Positions 24,942-32,872 of a stretch of 64,000 bases of DNA are shown here, piece after piece. The translations under genes and the position numbers were made by a program. The first letter of the stretch is position 1. Every line of letters starts with the position of its first letter. Origin of the DNA: DASVFB01 sp963766345 (GTDB lineage: Bacteria; Actinomycetota; Thermoleophilia; Gaiellales; Gaiellaceae); NCBI GenBank assembly GCA_963766345.1, contig CAVXZL010000012.1:806001-870000 (forward strand), given 5' to 3'. The notes below the pieces were generated by a model. That model was given only the letters and a program-made list of their open reading frames with translations, had not been told where the DNA came from and searched no databases.

Positions 24942-25558
24942 TCTTCGACCTCTGGGACACGCTCGCGCTGTGGCCGAGCGGCGCCTTCGACGACGTGAAG
25001 CGCGAGCTCAGCCGTCACATCGACGACGTCGATCACGTCTGGGCGACGACGTACCAAGAGCGCCAGGTCGGGCCGATCGCCGGGTACTTTCGCGGCCTCG
25101 GTCTGGACGACACCGCGGTTGCCGAGTGCGTCCGCATCCGCTCGGACTTCACGCGCAACGCGCTCGTGCCGCGGCCGGGCGCGATCGAGACGCTCGACGA
25201 GCTTCAGCGCCGAGGCTTCAAGCGCGGCGTGATCAGCGTGTGCTCGAGCGACGTGGAGGAGCTGTGGGACGAGACCGAGCTCGCCGGGCACGTCGATGAC
25301 GTGGTCCTGTCGTGCGCGGTCGGATTGTCGAAGCCCGATCCGCGGATCTACGAGCTTGCGTGCCGCCGGCTGGACGTGCGTGCGGGCGAGTGTCTGTTCG
25401 TCGGCGACGGCGCAAACGACGAGCTCGCCGGCGCGCAGCGCGTGGGGATGCAAGCCGTGTGCGTCCTCCCGCCGGGCCGCGAGGAGCCGCTGTGGCGCGA
25501 GGCGCGCGGCTGGGAGCCGACGATCACGTCGCTCGAGGAGGTTCTCGAGCTGGTGTAG
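24929..25558 (+). CDS. HAD-superfamily hydrolase
   Basis: A 209-residue HAD enzyme. Motif I is VIFDLWDTLALW (Asp near 7; the second acidic position is Asp in W-D-T), motif II VISVCSSD (Ser near 98), motif III the Lys in GLSKPDPRIYEL, and motif IV LFVGDGANDELAGA. This is the common phosphoglycolate-phosphatase-like subgroup (IA) with a helical cap at about 15-80. The ATG lies within the decarboxylase gene, suggesting co-translation; a link in substrate is not evident. Its 3' end overlaps the convergent gene by 35 bp. Confidence 0.85.
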   Translation: MRAVIFDLWDTLALWPSGAFDDVKRELSRHIDDVDHVWATTYQERQVGPIAGYFRGLGLDDTAVAECVRIRSDFTRNALVPRPGAIETLDELQRRGFKRGVISVCSSDVEELWDETELAGHVDDVVLSCAVGLSKPDPRIYELACRRLDVRAGECLFVGDGANDELAGAQRVGMQAVCVLPPGREEPLWREARGWEPTITSLEEVLELV

Positions 25559-25952
25559 GGACGCGGTCCCGTGCTGCCGGGAACCGCTCGAGGATCCACC
25601 CTGCGTCGTACTCGGTGCGCCGCCAGTTCCGCGCGTAGGTGCCCGTGCGCGGGTTCATCGGGACGCGCGCCTCGATCGCGTAGTACGCGTTGTGGCTCGC
25701 GATCAGGTCGTTGACTCGCCGGAAGTCCCAGCCGGTCGCGACCTCGCGCCATGCGAGGGCGAACGCGTCGTCGTCGGTCTCCTCGGCCAACGTGGCCCAG
25801 GCGTCGCCGAGCTCGCGCAGGTGCCGCGCCTCCTCGTCCTCGATCGCGCGCAGGCGCCGCATGTACGCCAGGCCGGCGAGCTGGCCCGCGAGGTAGCGGT
25901 CGAGCTCGACGGGTCCCAGGCGCAGTCGCTGCGGCAGCGGCCCGGGATTCAC
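25524..25952 (-). CDS. Conserved-looking protein of unknown function
   Basis: A 142-residue soluble protein I do not recognise. It is rich in helix-forming residues (ELDRYLAGQLAGLAYMRRLR; EEARHLRELGDAWATLAEE), followed by a Trp/Phe/Asn/Tyr segment WDFRRVNDLIASHNAYYAIE that looks like a conserved core, and ends in a basic Pro-rich tail. There is no signal peptide, TM helix or known motif. The start ATG overlaps the otsB stop (ATGA), so it is the second gene of an otsB-led pair. Codon use is normal for this genome, which supports it being real. Confidence 0.65.
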   Translation of the reverse strand: MNPGPLPQRLRLGPVELDRYLAGQLAGLAYMRRLRAIEDEEARHLRELGDAWATLAEETDDDAFALAWREVATGWDFRRVNDLIASHNAYYAIEARVPMNPRTGTYARNWRRTEYDAGWILERFPAARDRVPTPAREPPRAT

Positions 25953-26653
25953 AGCGTCCTCAGCAGCTCAACGAGGCCGGCGGTGCCGGGGACGACGACA
26001 TCGGCGCGCGCGCGGAGCTCCGGCGGCGCCTCGGCCGAGTCGACGGCGACCTTCACTCCGACCTCCAGCTCGTCCACCGCGCGGAAGGCGTCCAGGTCGG
26101 TCGTGTCGTCGCCGGCGAAGAACGCCCGCTCCAGCCCTGCGCGCGCGAGGAGCGTGCGGACGGCGGTGCCCTTGTCGACGTCGAGCGGCGGCAGCACCTC
26201 GAGCACCATCTTCCCGAACCGCGCCCGGAAGCCCGCGGCTCGCGCCCGGTCGGCGACGAGCTCGAGCTCCGCGTGCGCCGCTTCGTGGTCCGGATGCGTG
26301 CGGTAGTGATACGAGAGCGCGAGGCCCTTGTCCTCGACGGGCCACGTCACGCCGTCGCGAAACGAGGCGAGGCGCCCCCGCCACTCGTCGGCGTCGGGCG
26401 CGAGCTCGAGCCCGTGGTTGCCGACGACGTGCACGCCGGCGACGGAGACGAGCTCGCGGCCGAGCGGCCCCGGCCGGCCGGTGATCGCGCCGACGAGCGC
26501 GTACCGCTCGACGAGGCCGCGGAGCACCTCGCGCGTCTCGTCGGGAACCGCCGCGTCCTCCGGCCGCGGGACGATCGGCGCGAGCGTGCCGTCGATGTCG
26601 AGGAGGACGGCCGCGCGGCCCGGATCCTCGCGCAGTCGGGCGAGCGCGTCCAC
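25949..26653 (-). CDS. otsB: Trehalose-6-phosphate phosphatase
   Basis: OtsB removes phosphate from trehalose 6-phosphate, the last step of trehalose synthesis. The 234-residue HAD protein has AVLLDIDGTLAPIVPRPEDA (motif I, nucleophile Asp about 19), AITGRP (motif II), NHGLEL (cap region with the OtsB-specific G-N-H-G), MVLEVLPPLDVDKGTAVRTL (motif III Lys) and AFFAGDDTTDLDAFRA (motif IV). The OtsA partner that makes the substrate is not in the window. The start is GTG 26653; it is divergent from the TauE/SafE pair with 20 bp between. Confidence 0.9.
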   Translation of the reverse strand: MDALARLREDPGRAAVLLDIDGTLAPIVPRPEDAAVPDETREVLRGLVERYALVGAITGRPGPLGRELVSVAGVHVVGNHGLELAPDADEWRGRLASFRDGVTWPVEDKGLALSYHYRTHPDHEAAHAELELVADRARAAGFRARFGKMVLEVLPPLDVDKGTAVRTLLARAGLERAFFAGDDTTDLDAFRAVDELEVGVKVAVDSAEAPPELRARADVVVPGTAGLVELLRTL

Positions 26654-26659
26654 GCCCCA

Positions 26660-26665
26660 TACGAT
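26660..26665 (+). promoter_or_regulatory. -10-like hexamer for the TauE/SafE pair
   Basis: TACGAT ends 8 nt before the GTG at 26674; no ribosome-binding site is present. Confidence 0.4.
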
Positions 26666-26673
26666 ACGAGCCG

Positions 26674-27021
26674 GTGCTCCGGTTAGCGGTCATCGGTGTC
26701 GTCGCCGGCTTCTTCAGCGCACTCTTCGGCGTCGGCGGCGGGCTGGTCACCGTGCCGCTGCTTCTCCTCTTCACGCGCTTCGCCGAGCGACCCGCGATGG
26801 CGACTTCGCTCGGCGCGATCGCGATCACGGCCATGGCCGGCACGATCCGCTACGCCTTCCACGGCTCCGTCGAATGGGGCTACGCCGCGCTGATCGGGCT
26901 GCCGGCGAGCGTGGGCGCCGTCGCCGGCACGGCGATCCAGCAGCGGATGCGCCAGCGCTGGCTCTCGTTCGCGTTCGCAGCGTTGCTCGTCGTCGTCGGC
27001 GTGGTGCTGCTCGCGACGTGA
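26674..27021 (+). CDS. Half-size TauE/SafE (TSUP) membrane protein, first half
   Basis: A 115-residue membrane protein of about four helices. It carries one copy of the family repeat motif, VVAGFFSALFGVGGGLVTVP (about 9-28), and a second conserved TSLGAIAITAMAGT. Ordinary TauE/SafE exporters of sulfite, sulfonates or sulfolactate are about 250 residues and contain this repeat twice. Here each repeat is a separate gene: this one overlaps the next by GTGA and the two would form a heterodimer equal to one normal transporter. Starts with GTG. Confidence 0.8.
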   Translation: MLRLAVIGVVAGFFSALFGVGGGLVTVPLLLLFTRFAERPAMATSLGAIAITAMAGTIRYAFHGSVEWGYAALIGLPASVGAVAGTAIQQRMRQRWLSFAFAALLVVVGVVLLAT

Positions 27022-27383
27022 CGACGGTCCTGCTCGCGCTCGTGCTCGGCTTCTCAGCCGGCGTCCTCTCCGGGCTCTTCGGTGTCGGCGGCGGGATCCT
27101 CTTCGTGCCGGCGCTCCTCGCGCTCGGCCTCAGCCAGCTGCACGCCGAGGCGACGTCGCTCGCGGCGATCCTGCCCACGGCAGGCGCGGGAATCTGGCGC
27201 CAGCAGCGCTACGGCAACGTCCAGTGGCAGGCCGCCGCCGTCATCGGCGTGGCGTCGATCGCCGGTGTCGAAGTCGGCGTGCAGATCGCGACTTCGATTC
27301 CGGAGACGACGCTCAGGCGCCTGTTCGCGGCGCTCGTCTTCATCGTCGCGGCGAATATCGCGTGGCGGCGGCGGAACGGCTAG
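27018..27383 (+). CDS. Half-size TauE/SafE (TSUP) membrane protein, second half
   Basis: A 121-residue protein with the same repeat as its neighbour: LGFSAGVLSGLFGVGGGILF (about 9-28), then ATSLAAILPTAGAGIWRQQR and VASIAGVEVGVQIATSIPE, and two more helices to the end. The two halves align along their length and face the membrane in what would be opposite senses if fused, as in inverted-repeat transporters. GTG start overlapping the previous TGA gives 1:1 coupled synthesis. The substrate is unknown, with no sulfur gene nearby. Confidence 0.8.
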   Translation: MTTVLLALVLGFSAGVLSGLFGVGGGILFVPALLALGLSQLHAEATSLAAILPTAGAGIWRQQRYGNVQWQAAAVIGVASIAGVEVGVQIATSIPETTLRRLFAALVFIVAANIAWRRRNG

Positions 27384-27397
27384 GCGATACTTCGGCC

Positions 27398-27793
27398 ATG
27401 GCAGACCTCGAGGACATCTGGATCCCGCTCGTCGACGAGCCGATCGGCTCGATCGTCACCGAGATCCAGCGCGAGCACCCGGACATCGACGCGCTCATCG
27501 CCACGCCTCACCGGCTGCTCGCCTTCCGGACCTTCGCCTACGTCCGCGTGGGACTGCTGCTCGGCCAGTTGCTCTTCGACGCCGACCTGCCGCCCTACGA
27601 CGGCTCCGAGACCTGGGTCGACGCGCTCCTCCGCGATCCCAAGCACCACGACGCGCTGACGCGCGAGGTGCGTCGCGTCGCCGAGGAGATCGCCGCGGAT
27701 CCGAAGTACGCCGGCGACGAGCAGCTCGGCCCCGACGAGGAAGTCCGCACGCGGTTCCGCGAGTTCGCGCGCAAGCAGCTCGGATCTGCCTGA
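27398..27793 (+). CDS. Protein of unknown function
   Basis: A 131-residue acidic soluble protein that I do not recognise. The sequence MADLEDIWIPLVDEPIGSIV leads into HPDIDALIATPHRLLAFRTFAYVRVGLLL (residues about 29-57; partly hydrophobic, not a clear TM helix), then charged helices with RRVAEEIAADPKYAGDEQL and REFARKQLGSA. The ATG at 27398 lies 7 nt after a GATACT hexamer (27386-27391), suggesting its own leaderless promoter. No domain or metal motif is visible. Codon bias is that of the genome. Confidence 0.6.
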   Translation: MADLEDIWIPLVDEPIGSIVTEIQREHPDIDALIATPHRLLAFRTFAYVRVGLLLGQLLFDADLPPYDGSETWVDALLRDPKHHDALTREVRRVAEEIAADPKYAGDEQLGPDEEVRTRFREFARKQLGSA

Positions 27794-27841
27794 CGTTTAG
27801 GGAGGGCCCGTCGGGCTCACCCGCATAATGGAAGTTCGGTG

Positions 27842-29315
27842 ATGAAGCGCCTCCTGCCCCCCGCCGCCGCTGTCGCGCTGGCAGCCTGCCTGCTGCTCGG
27901 GCCTGTCGCCGGGTCGTCCGCGCCGGTGCAGAGCGTCGCGACGTCGCAGGCAATGGCGATCAGGATCTCGATCCCCGGTCAGGCGGGCGTGACGGAGGGC
28001 TACGTGTCGGCGCCGAACGACTCCGCGACGACGATCGGCGGCTTCTCGTATCCCGACGACGGCTCGGTCGTCACGAGCGGCTCGATCAGCCTCAGCGCCA
28101 CGAGCGCGAGCGCCTCGCCGACGGCGACCGCCGCCGCGTCGGCGCAGATCAACGGCCTCAGCATCTTCGCCGGAGAAGTGACGATCGCGTCCGTCGCGGC
28201 GAAGGTGACCGCGACGGCAGATTCGGCCGCCGGCACGGGGGACTTCACCGGCACGAGCGTCAGCGGCATCGGAGGCTCGGCCGTCTCGGGCAGCGCGATC
28301 GGCACGTGGGGCACGATCTCGATCGGCTCGGGCGTGGGCTCGCCGAGCACGGAGGCCGACGGCGCGAAGGGGTGGCACGGCAGCGTCGGCGCGGTCGACA
28401 TCCGCCTGATCACGGATCACAACGGACTGCCCGCCGGGACGGACATCCAGATCGGCTACGCCGCAGCGAACGTCACCGCCGAGCCGGAGGTGACGACGAC
28501 CACGACGACCGACAGGAAGACGACGACGCAGCGCACGACGACGACCCGGACGACCACGGAGGCGAAGAAGAAAGAGAAGAAAGTCGCGCCGGCGGAGCCG
28601 AAGCAGCCTCCGATCGGCCCGGTGCCGACCGTGCATCCGCATCTGACGGCCGGGCGGTACGTCTTCCCGGTGTACGGCGACTCGGCCTACGGGGACACGT
28701 ACGGCGCCGCCCGCGCAGACGTCGCCTGGCATCACGGTGACGACATCTTCGCGCCGCTCGGCGCGCCGGTGCTCGCCGTCGCCGACGGCACGGTCTTCTC
28801 CGTCGGCTGGAACAAGATCGGCGGCTGGCGGCTCTGGCTCCGTGACCGCGCCGGAAACGAGTTCTACTATGCGCACCTCTCGGCGTATTCGCCGTACGCG
28901 CTGAACAACGCGCAGGTGCGCGTCGGCACGGTTCTCGGGTTCGTCGGAAACACGGGTGACGCCGAGGGCACGCCGTTCCACCTCCACTTCGAGATCCATC
29001 CGGTGCAGTTGCTCGGGCTCGGCTACGACGGCGTCGTCAACCCGACGCCCTACCTCGACGCGTGGCAGCGCCTGCAGGACATCCGCTTCAGCTCGGCGGG
29101 CGCGTTCCTGCCCGGGCTCGTCCGGCTCACCTCCACGACGCGCGCGCCGGAGCCCGGCGCGATCCTGCTTCAGATCTCGGACATCTCGAGCGCGAGCGGG
29201 CTCGATCCCGGCTCGCTCCGGCGCGCGATGGCTCCGGTCCCCAACGAACGCTGCGCCCGCCGACGAGACGAGCCTGTCGGCGAGCGCGGAGTCGGGAGAC
29301 CTAGGCCGCGGGTGA
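27842..29315 (+). CDS. Secreted M23-family (LytM-type) peptidase, probable 3' frameshift
   Basis: The protein has a signal peptide (MKRLLPPAAAVALAACLLLG), a Ser/Thr/Ala-rich beta domain (about 30-215), a Thr-rich then Lys-rich linker (about 220-250; TTTTTTDRKTTTQRT), and a peptidase M23 domain (about 270-400). The domain has the first His/Asp ligand region (VAWHHGDDIFAPLGAP) and the H-L-H-F-E motif of FHLHFEIHP, so it should cleave peptidoglycan peptide bridges. After residue about 465 the open frame turns Arg-rich with rare codons; removing one C from CCCC at 29239-29242 gives a natural Ala/Ser-rich end at 29315. Otherwise it would run to 29359 across the opposing gene. GTG 27839 is an alternative start, 9 nt after a CATAAT hexamer. 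Confidence 0.82.
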
Positions 29316-29744
29316 GTGCGGCGAGCTGTTGCCGTCGCCCGTCGGCGTCTCGTACGTGAAGTCGTCGCCGCCGAACACCGCGTCGGCGAGCCACTTGCGC
29401 GTGCTGGGCCCGGTGACCGGGTTGAAGAGGATCCCGAGCGCGATGCCCGCGATGAGCAGCGTCGCGTTGCGGCCGCCGTGGTCCTTCTTCCCCTGGACGC
29501 GATCGGCCGCCGTGCGGATCTCGTCGAGCGCCTCCTTCAGCTTTTCCTGGATGTCCTTGTCGGTCGCGACCCGTGTCGCGACGGTCGTCATGCCGCGGTT
29601 GCCGAGCAGCTCGTCGTACACCTCGCGCGCCGCCGTGAACGCGGCCTTGACGTTCTCGCGAAGCTCCGCGTCGCTCACGGCCCGCTCGACGTACGGCCGC
29701 ACGTTGCTGGCCGCGCCCGAGAACTTGTCTTTCGTCTTCGCCAT
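29301..29744 (-). CDS. YtxH-like membrane-associated protein
   Basis: A 147-residue protein. The first 90 residues are helical and charged (RPYVERAVSDAELRENVKAA; EKLKEALDEIRTAADRVQ), followed by one predicted TM segment ATLLIAGIALGILFNPVTGP and STRKWLAD, the pattern of YtxH-type general-stress proteins (A-G-x-x-x-G-x-L-F-x-P-x-x-G). The acidic Thr/Gly/Ser tail follows. The role is unknown in the family. The start ATG is preceded by a duplicated GGAAGG ribosome-binding region (29748-29758). It overlaps the M23 gene's 3' end by 15 bp and lies downstream of lon in the same orientation. Confidence 0.68.
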   Translation of the reverse strand: MAKTKDKFSGAASNVRPYVERAVSDAELRENVKAAFTAAREVYDELLGNRGMTTVATRVATDKDIQEKLKEALDEIRTAADRVQGKKDHGGRNATLLIAGIALGILFNPVTGPSTRKWLADAVFGGDDFTYETPTGDGNSSPHSPAA

Positions 29745-29803
29745 GATCCTTCCGTCCTTCCGTCTGCAGTTCTCTTAGCAGTCTCGATTCTGGCAGTTCA
29801 CGT

Positions 29804-32209
29804 TCAACGCCCGAGGGCCGCCTGGCGTTCCTGCGCCGGCGTTCGCCTCGCGCTTCTCGCAGGCTTCCCGTTGAAGGCGGCCTCGAAAACCTCGCCGACC
29901 GAGTCGACGAGCACGAAGCTGAGCTCGTCCCGCGTCTCTGCCGGCAGATCCTCGAGGTCGGGCTCGTTCTCGCGCGGCAGGATCACGCGCTTCAAGCCCG
30001 CCCTTTGAGCCGCGAGCGTCTTCTCGCGGACGCCCCCGATCGGGAGCACCTGCCCCGTCAGCGTGATCTCGCCGGTCATGCCCACGTCGTCGGCGACCGG
30101 CTCGTTGCGGACGAGCGATGCGATCGCGGTCGCCATCGTGACGCCGGCAGACGGGCCGTCCTTCGGCACGGCGCCGGCGGGCACGTGGATGTGGACGTCG
30201 TGCGTCGCGAACCAGTCCTCCGGCAGCCCGAGCTGCTCGGTGTGCGCCCGCACCCAGGAGAGTGCCGCCTGCGCGGACTCCTGCATCACCTCGCCGAGCT
30301 GGCCCGTGATCGTCAGCTTGCCCTTGCCCGGGTACGCCGTCGCCTCGATGAAGAGGACGTCGCCGCCGACCGCGGTGTACGCGAGGCCGGTCGCGACGCC
30401 GGGATCCGAGGTGCGCCTGCGCACGAGGCCGCTGAAGCGCCGCGGCCCCAGCCCTTCGCGGAGGAGGGCCTCGCCGACGCGGATCTTCTCCGCCTCGCCC
30501 TTCGCGATCTTCGTCGCCGCCTTGCGGCAGAGATCGGCGATCCGACGCTCGAGGTTGCGCACGCCCGCCTCGTGCGTGTACTCGCGGATGACCGTGCGCA
30601 GTGTCGCGTCGGGGATGGCGAGCTGCTTCTTCGCGAGGCCGTGCGCCTCGAGCTGTTTCGGGACGAGGTACCGCTTCGCGATCCCGAGCTTCTCGTCCTC
30701 GGTGTAGCCGGCGAGCTGGATCACGTCCATGCGGTCGAGCAGCGGCCCCGGAATCGTGTCGAGCGTGTTCGCCGTGCAGATGAACAGCACCTTCGAGAGG
30801 TCGAACGGCAGGTCGAGGTAGTGGTCGCGGAAGTGGCTGTTCTGCTCGGGGTCGAGCACCTCGAGCATCGCGCTCGCGGGATCTCCCCGGAAGTCGGCGC
30901 CCATCTTGTCGATCTCGTCGATCAGCAGCACCGGGTTCATCGACTCGGCGTCGCGCAGCGAGCGGATGATCGTCCCGGGCATCGCCCCGATGTAGGTGCG
31001 CCGGTGCCCGCGAATCTCCGCCTCGTCACGTACGCCGCCGACCGAGATGCGCGTGAACTTGCGGCCGAGGGTGCGCGCAATCGACTGGCCGAGCGAGGTC
31101 TTGCCGACGCCGGGCGGCCCGACGAAGCAGAGAATCGGCCCCGACACCTCGCGCTTCAGCTTCGAGACCGCCAGGTACTCGATGATCCGCTCCTTGACCT
31201 TCTCGAGGTCGTAGTGATCCTCGTCGAGGATGCGGCGCGCCTGGTCGAGGTCGAGGTTGTCCTCGGTCGTCTTGCTCCACGGGAGCGTGAGGATCCATTC
31301 GAGATAGGTGCGGATGACGCCGTACTCGGCGGCCGCGGTGGGCAGCTTCTCGAGGCGGGCCAGCTCGCGCCGCGAGGCCTTGTCGACGTCCTCGGGAACC
31401 CCGAGCGCGTCGAGCCGCGCACGGAGCTCGTTGATCTCCGCCTGCTCGGCGTCGCCCTCGCCGAGCTCGTCCTGGATTGCCTTCAGCTGCTGGCGGAGGA
31501 AGAACTCGCGCTGGCCCTTCTCCATCTCGGACTGGACCTGCGATTGGATTTTCGTCCCGAGCTCCAAGACCTCGAGCTCCCGATTCAAGATCGCGGAGAC
31601 CTCGCGCAGGCGCTCCTCGACGTTGACGAGCTCGAGCAGCCGCTGCTTCTCCGCGGTGGGGATGCGGACCGTCGACGCGACGAGGTGGCAGAGCGCGCTC
31701 GGGTCCTCCACGTTGGCGGCCGCGAGCTGGAGCTCCTCCGGCAGGTACGGCACGAGCGCGATCACGCGCGCGAAGAGGCTCTGGACATTGCGCGTCAGCG
31801 CCTCGACCTCGCGCGTCTCCTCGAGCTCGTCCGGCAGCGGCGAGAACTCGGCCATGAGGTACGGGTCGTCGTCGACCGGCACGTCGAGCTGGATTCGCTG
31901 GATGCCCTGGACGAGGATTCGCAGCGACCCGTCCGGGACGCGAATCAGCTTGTGGACGATCGCGGCGGTGCCGACGCCGAAGAGGTCGTCGAAGCCCGGC
32001 GGGTCGGCCTCCTCGTTCTTCACCGTCACGAGCGCGAGGAGGCGCTCGCCGGCAGCGACGTCGTCGATCAGCTTGATCGACCGCTCCTGGCCGATCGCGA
32101 GCGGCGTCATCGACTCGGGGAAGACGACCGTCTCCTTGAGCGGCAGCACCGGCATGACGGGCGGCAGGTCCGGCGTCTCGGTGATCGGCTCGACGAACTC
32201 GTCGCTCAC
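29804..32209 (-). CDS. lon: ATP-dependent protease Lon
   Basis: Lon degrades misfolded and regulatory proteins. The 801-residue protein has the N-terminal substrate domain (MPVLPLKETVVFPESMTPL), a coiled-coil region (SQVQSEMEKGQREFFLRQQL), the AAA+ module (Walker A GPPGVGKTSLGQ; Walker B LLIDEIDKMG; RDHYLDLPFDLSKVLFICTA) and the S16 peptidase domain with the Ser of PKDGPSAGVTMATA (about 680) and the Lys of GGVREKTLAAQRAG (about 722). It is a complete LonA. The GTG start at 32209 overlaps the hsp20 TGA; reading further upstream would enter hsp20 in another frame. The small heat-shock protein and the protease are thus one translation unit. Confidence 0.95.
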   Translation of the reverse strand: MSDEFVEPITETPDLPPVMPVLPLKETVVFPESMTPLAIGQERSIKLIDDVAAGERLLALVTVKNEEADPPGFDDLFGVGTAAIVHKLIRVPDGSLRILVQGIQRIQLDVPVDDDPYLMAEFSPLPDELEETREVEALTRNVQSLFARVIALVPYLPEELQLAAANVEDPSALCHLVASTVRIPTAEKQRLLELVNVEERLREVSAILNRELEVLELGTKIQSQVQSEMEKGQREFFLRQQLKAIQDELGEGDAEQAEINELRARLDALGVPEDVDKASRRELARLEKLPTAAAEYGVIRTYLEWILTLPWSKTTEDNLDLDQARRILDEDHYDLEKVKERIIEYLAVSKLKREVSGPILCFVGPPGVGKTSLGQSIARTLGRKFTRISVGGVRDEAEIRGHRRTYIGAMPGTIIRSLRDAESMNPVLLIDEIDKMGADFRGDPASAMLEVLDPEQNSHFRDHYLDLPFDLSKVLFICTANTLDTIPGPLLDRMDVIQLAGYTEDEKLGIAKRYLVPKQLEAHGLAKKQLAIPDATLRTVIREYTHEAGVRNLERRIADLCRKAATKIAKGEAEKIRVGEALLREGLGPRRFSGLVRRRTSDPGVATGLAYTAVGGDVLFIEATAYPGKGKLTITGQLGEVMQESAQAALSWVRAHTEQLGLPEDWFATHDVHIHVPAGAVPKDGPSAGVTMATAIASLVRNEPVADDVGMTGEITLTGQVLPIGGVREKTLAAQRAGLKRVILPRENEPDLEDLPAETRDELSFVLVDSVGEVFEAAFNGKPARSARRTPAQERQAALGR

Positions 32210-32637
32210 GGGCGCGTCACCGCAATCGTCACCTTCTCGCGCGCCGGCGGACGCTGCGCGAGCGGCAGGACGATCGTCAGCATGCCGCGGTCGTACGACG
32301 CGTGCGCCTTCTCGACGTCGACGTCCGCGTTGAGCGCGATCTGTCGCCTGAACGTGCCGTAGTCGATCTCCATCTGCTGGTAGACCTGCCCCTCGCCGCG
32401 CGGGCGGTCGCGCTTGCCGACGAGGTAGAGGTTCCCCTCGGCCACGACGACGTCGACCGCGTCGGGGTCGATGCCCGGCAGCTCGACGAGAACCGTCAGG
32501 GAGTCCTCGGTCCGGAAGCAGTCGGCGTGCGGGCGAAAGCCGGAGCGAAGACCGGAGAAGCGCGGGACCTGCCACAGGTCGGAGAAGAGCTCCTGGATCT
32601 CGCGCTGCAGCTCGTCCCGCTGCTGTTTGCGCTCCAT
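32206..32637 (-). CDS. Small heat-shock protein (Hsp20/alpha-crystallin)
   Basis: An ATP-independent holdase that keeps unfolding proteins soluble. The 143-residue protein has a short N-terminal arm (QREIQELFSDLWQVPRFSG) and the alpha-crystallin domain (about 40-135): DSLTVLVELPGIDPDAVDVV (family V-x-x-x-L-P-G) and ASYDRGMLTIVLPLA (family A-x-x-x-x-G-x-L-x-x-x-x-P). The C-terminal I-x-I anchor appears as TIAV. The start ATG has a TAGGCT hexamer 7 nt upstream. It is first in an hsp20-lon pair; no CIRCE or HAIR operator was seen in front of it. Confidence 0.9.
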   Translation of the reverse strand: MERKQQRDELQREIQELFSDLWQVPRFSGLRSGFRPHADCFRTEDSLTVLVELPGIDPDAVDVVVAEGNLYLVGKRDRPRGEGQVYQQMEIDYGTFRRQIALNADVDVEKAHASYDRGMLTIVLPLAQRPPAREKVTIAVTRP

Positions 32638-32644
32638 CCGGAGG

Positions 32645-32650
32645 AGCCTA
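32645..32650 (-). promoter_or_regulatory. -10-like hexamer of the hsp20-lon operon
   Basis: On the - strand TAGGCT ends 7 nt before the hsp20 ATG at 32637. The opposing small gene has its own hexamer at 32661-32666, so two divergent leaderless promoters fit in 36 bp. Confidence 0.45.
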
Positions 32651-32660
32651 CCCCGGCCGC

Positions 32661-32666
32661 TACGCT
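32661..32666 (+). promoter_or_regulatory. -10-like hexamer for the 45-residue membrane protein
   Basis: TACGCT ends 7 nt before ATG 32674. This supports the small gene as real. Confidence 0.4.
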
Positions 32667-32673
32667 CTTAGGC

Positions 32674-32811
32674 ATGCCGCTGCTCCGGCGCGCCGTGAAG
32701 CTCGTCGCCGCAGCCTTCGGCTTCCTCCTGTACGTCTGGTACGCGGCCGTGCGCGCGACGCCGGACGTGAAACGGCGGAAGGCCGCGCGGAGAAGGGCGC
32801 GGGGCCGCTGA
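32674..32811 (+). CDS. Small basic membrane protein
   Basis: A 45-residue protein with one TM segment (KLVAAAFGFLLYVWYAAVRA) and a strongly basic tail (KRRKAARRRARGR). The ATG follows a promoter hexamer at the spacing common in this window, and the reading frame has normal codon bias. By the positive-inside rule the tail would be cytoplasmic. No homologous family is recognised. It lies divergent from hsp20 and 61 bp before the glycoside hydrolase gene. Confidence 0.5.
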   Translation: MPLLRRAVKLVAAAFGFLLYVWYAAVRATPDVKRRKAARRRARGR

Positions 32812-32859
32812 TGGCGCCGCGCTAACGAAACCCTTGCGTTTTCCTCCGAGGCGCACGGG

Positions 32860-32865
32860 TAGCCT
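32860..32865 (+). promoter_or_regulatory. -10-like hexamer for the glycoside hydrolase
   Basis: TAGCCT ends 7 nt before ATG 32873, with no SD sequence; this fixes the start at 32873 rather than the upstream GTG. Confidence 0.4.
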
Positions 32866-32872
32866 CGCCGGG

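Noticed and set aside
29760..29800. TTAGCAGTC...GCAGTTCA near lon as a CIRCE operator
   Set aside because: The second arm does not match GAGTGCTAA and it lies downstream of the hsp20-lon start, not upstream.
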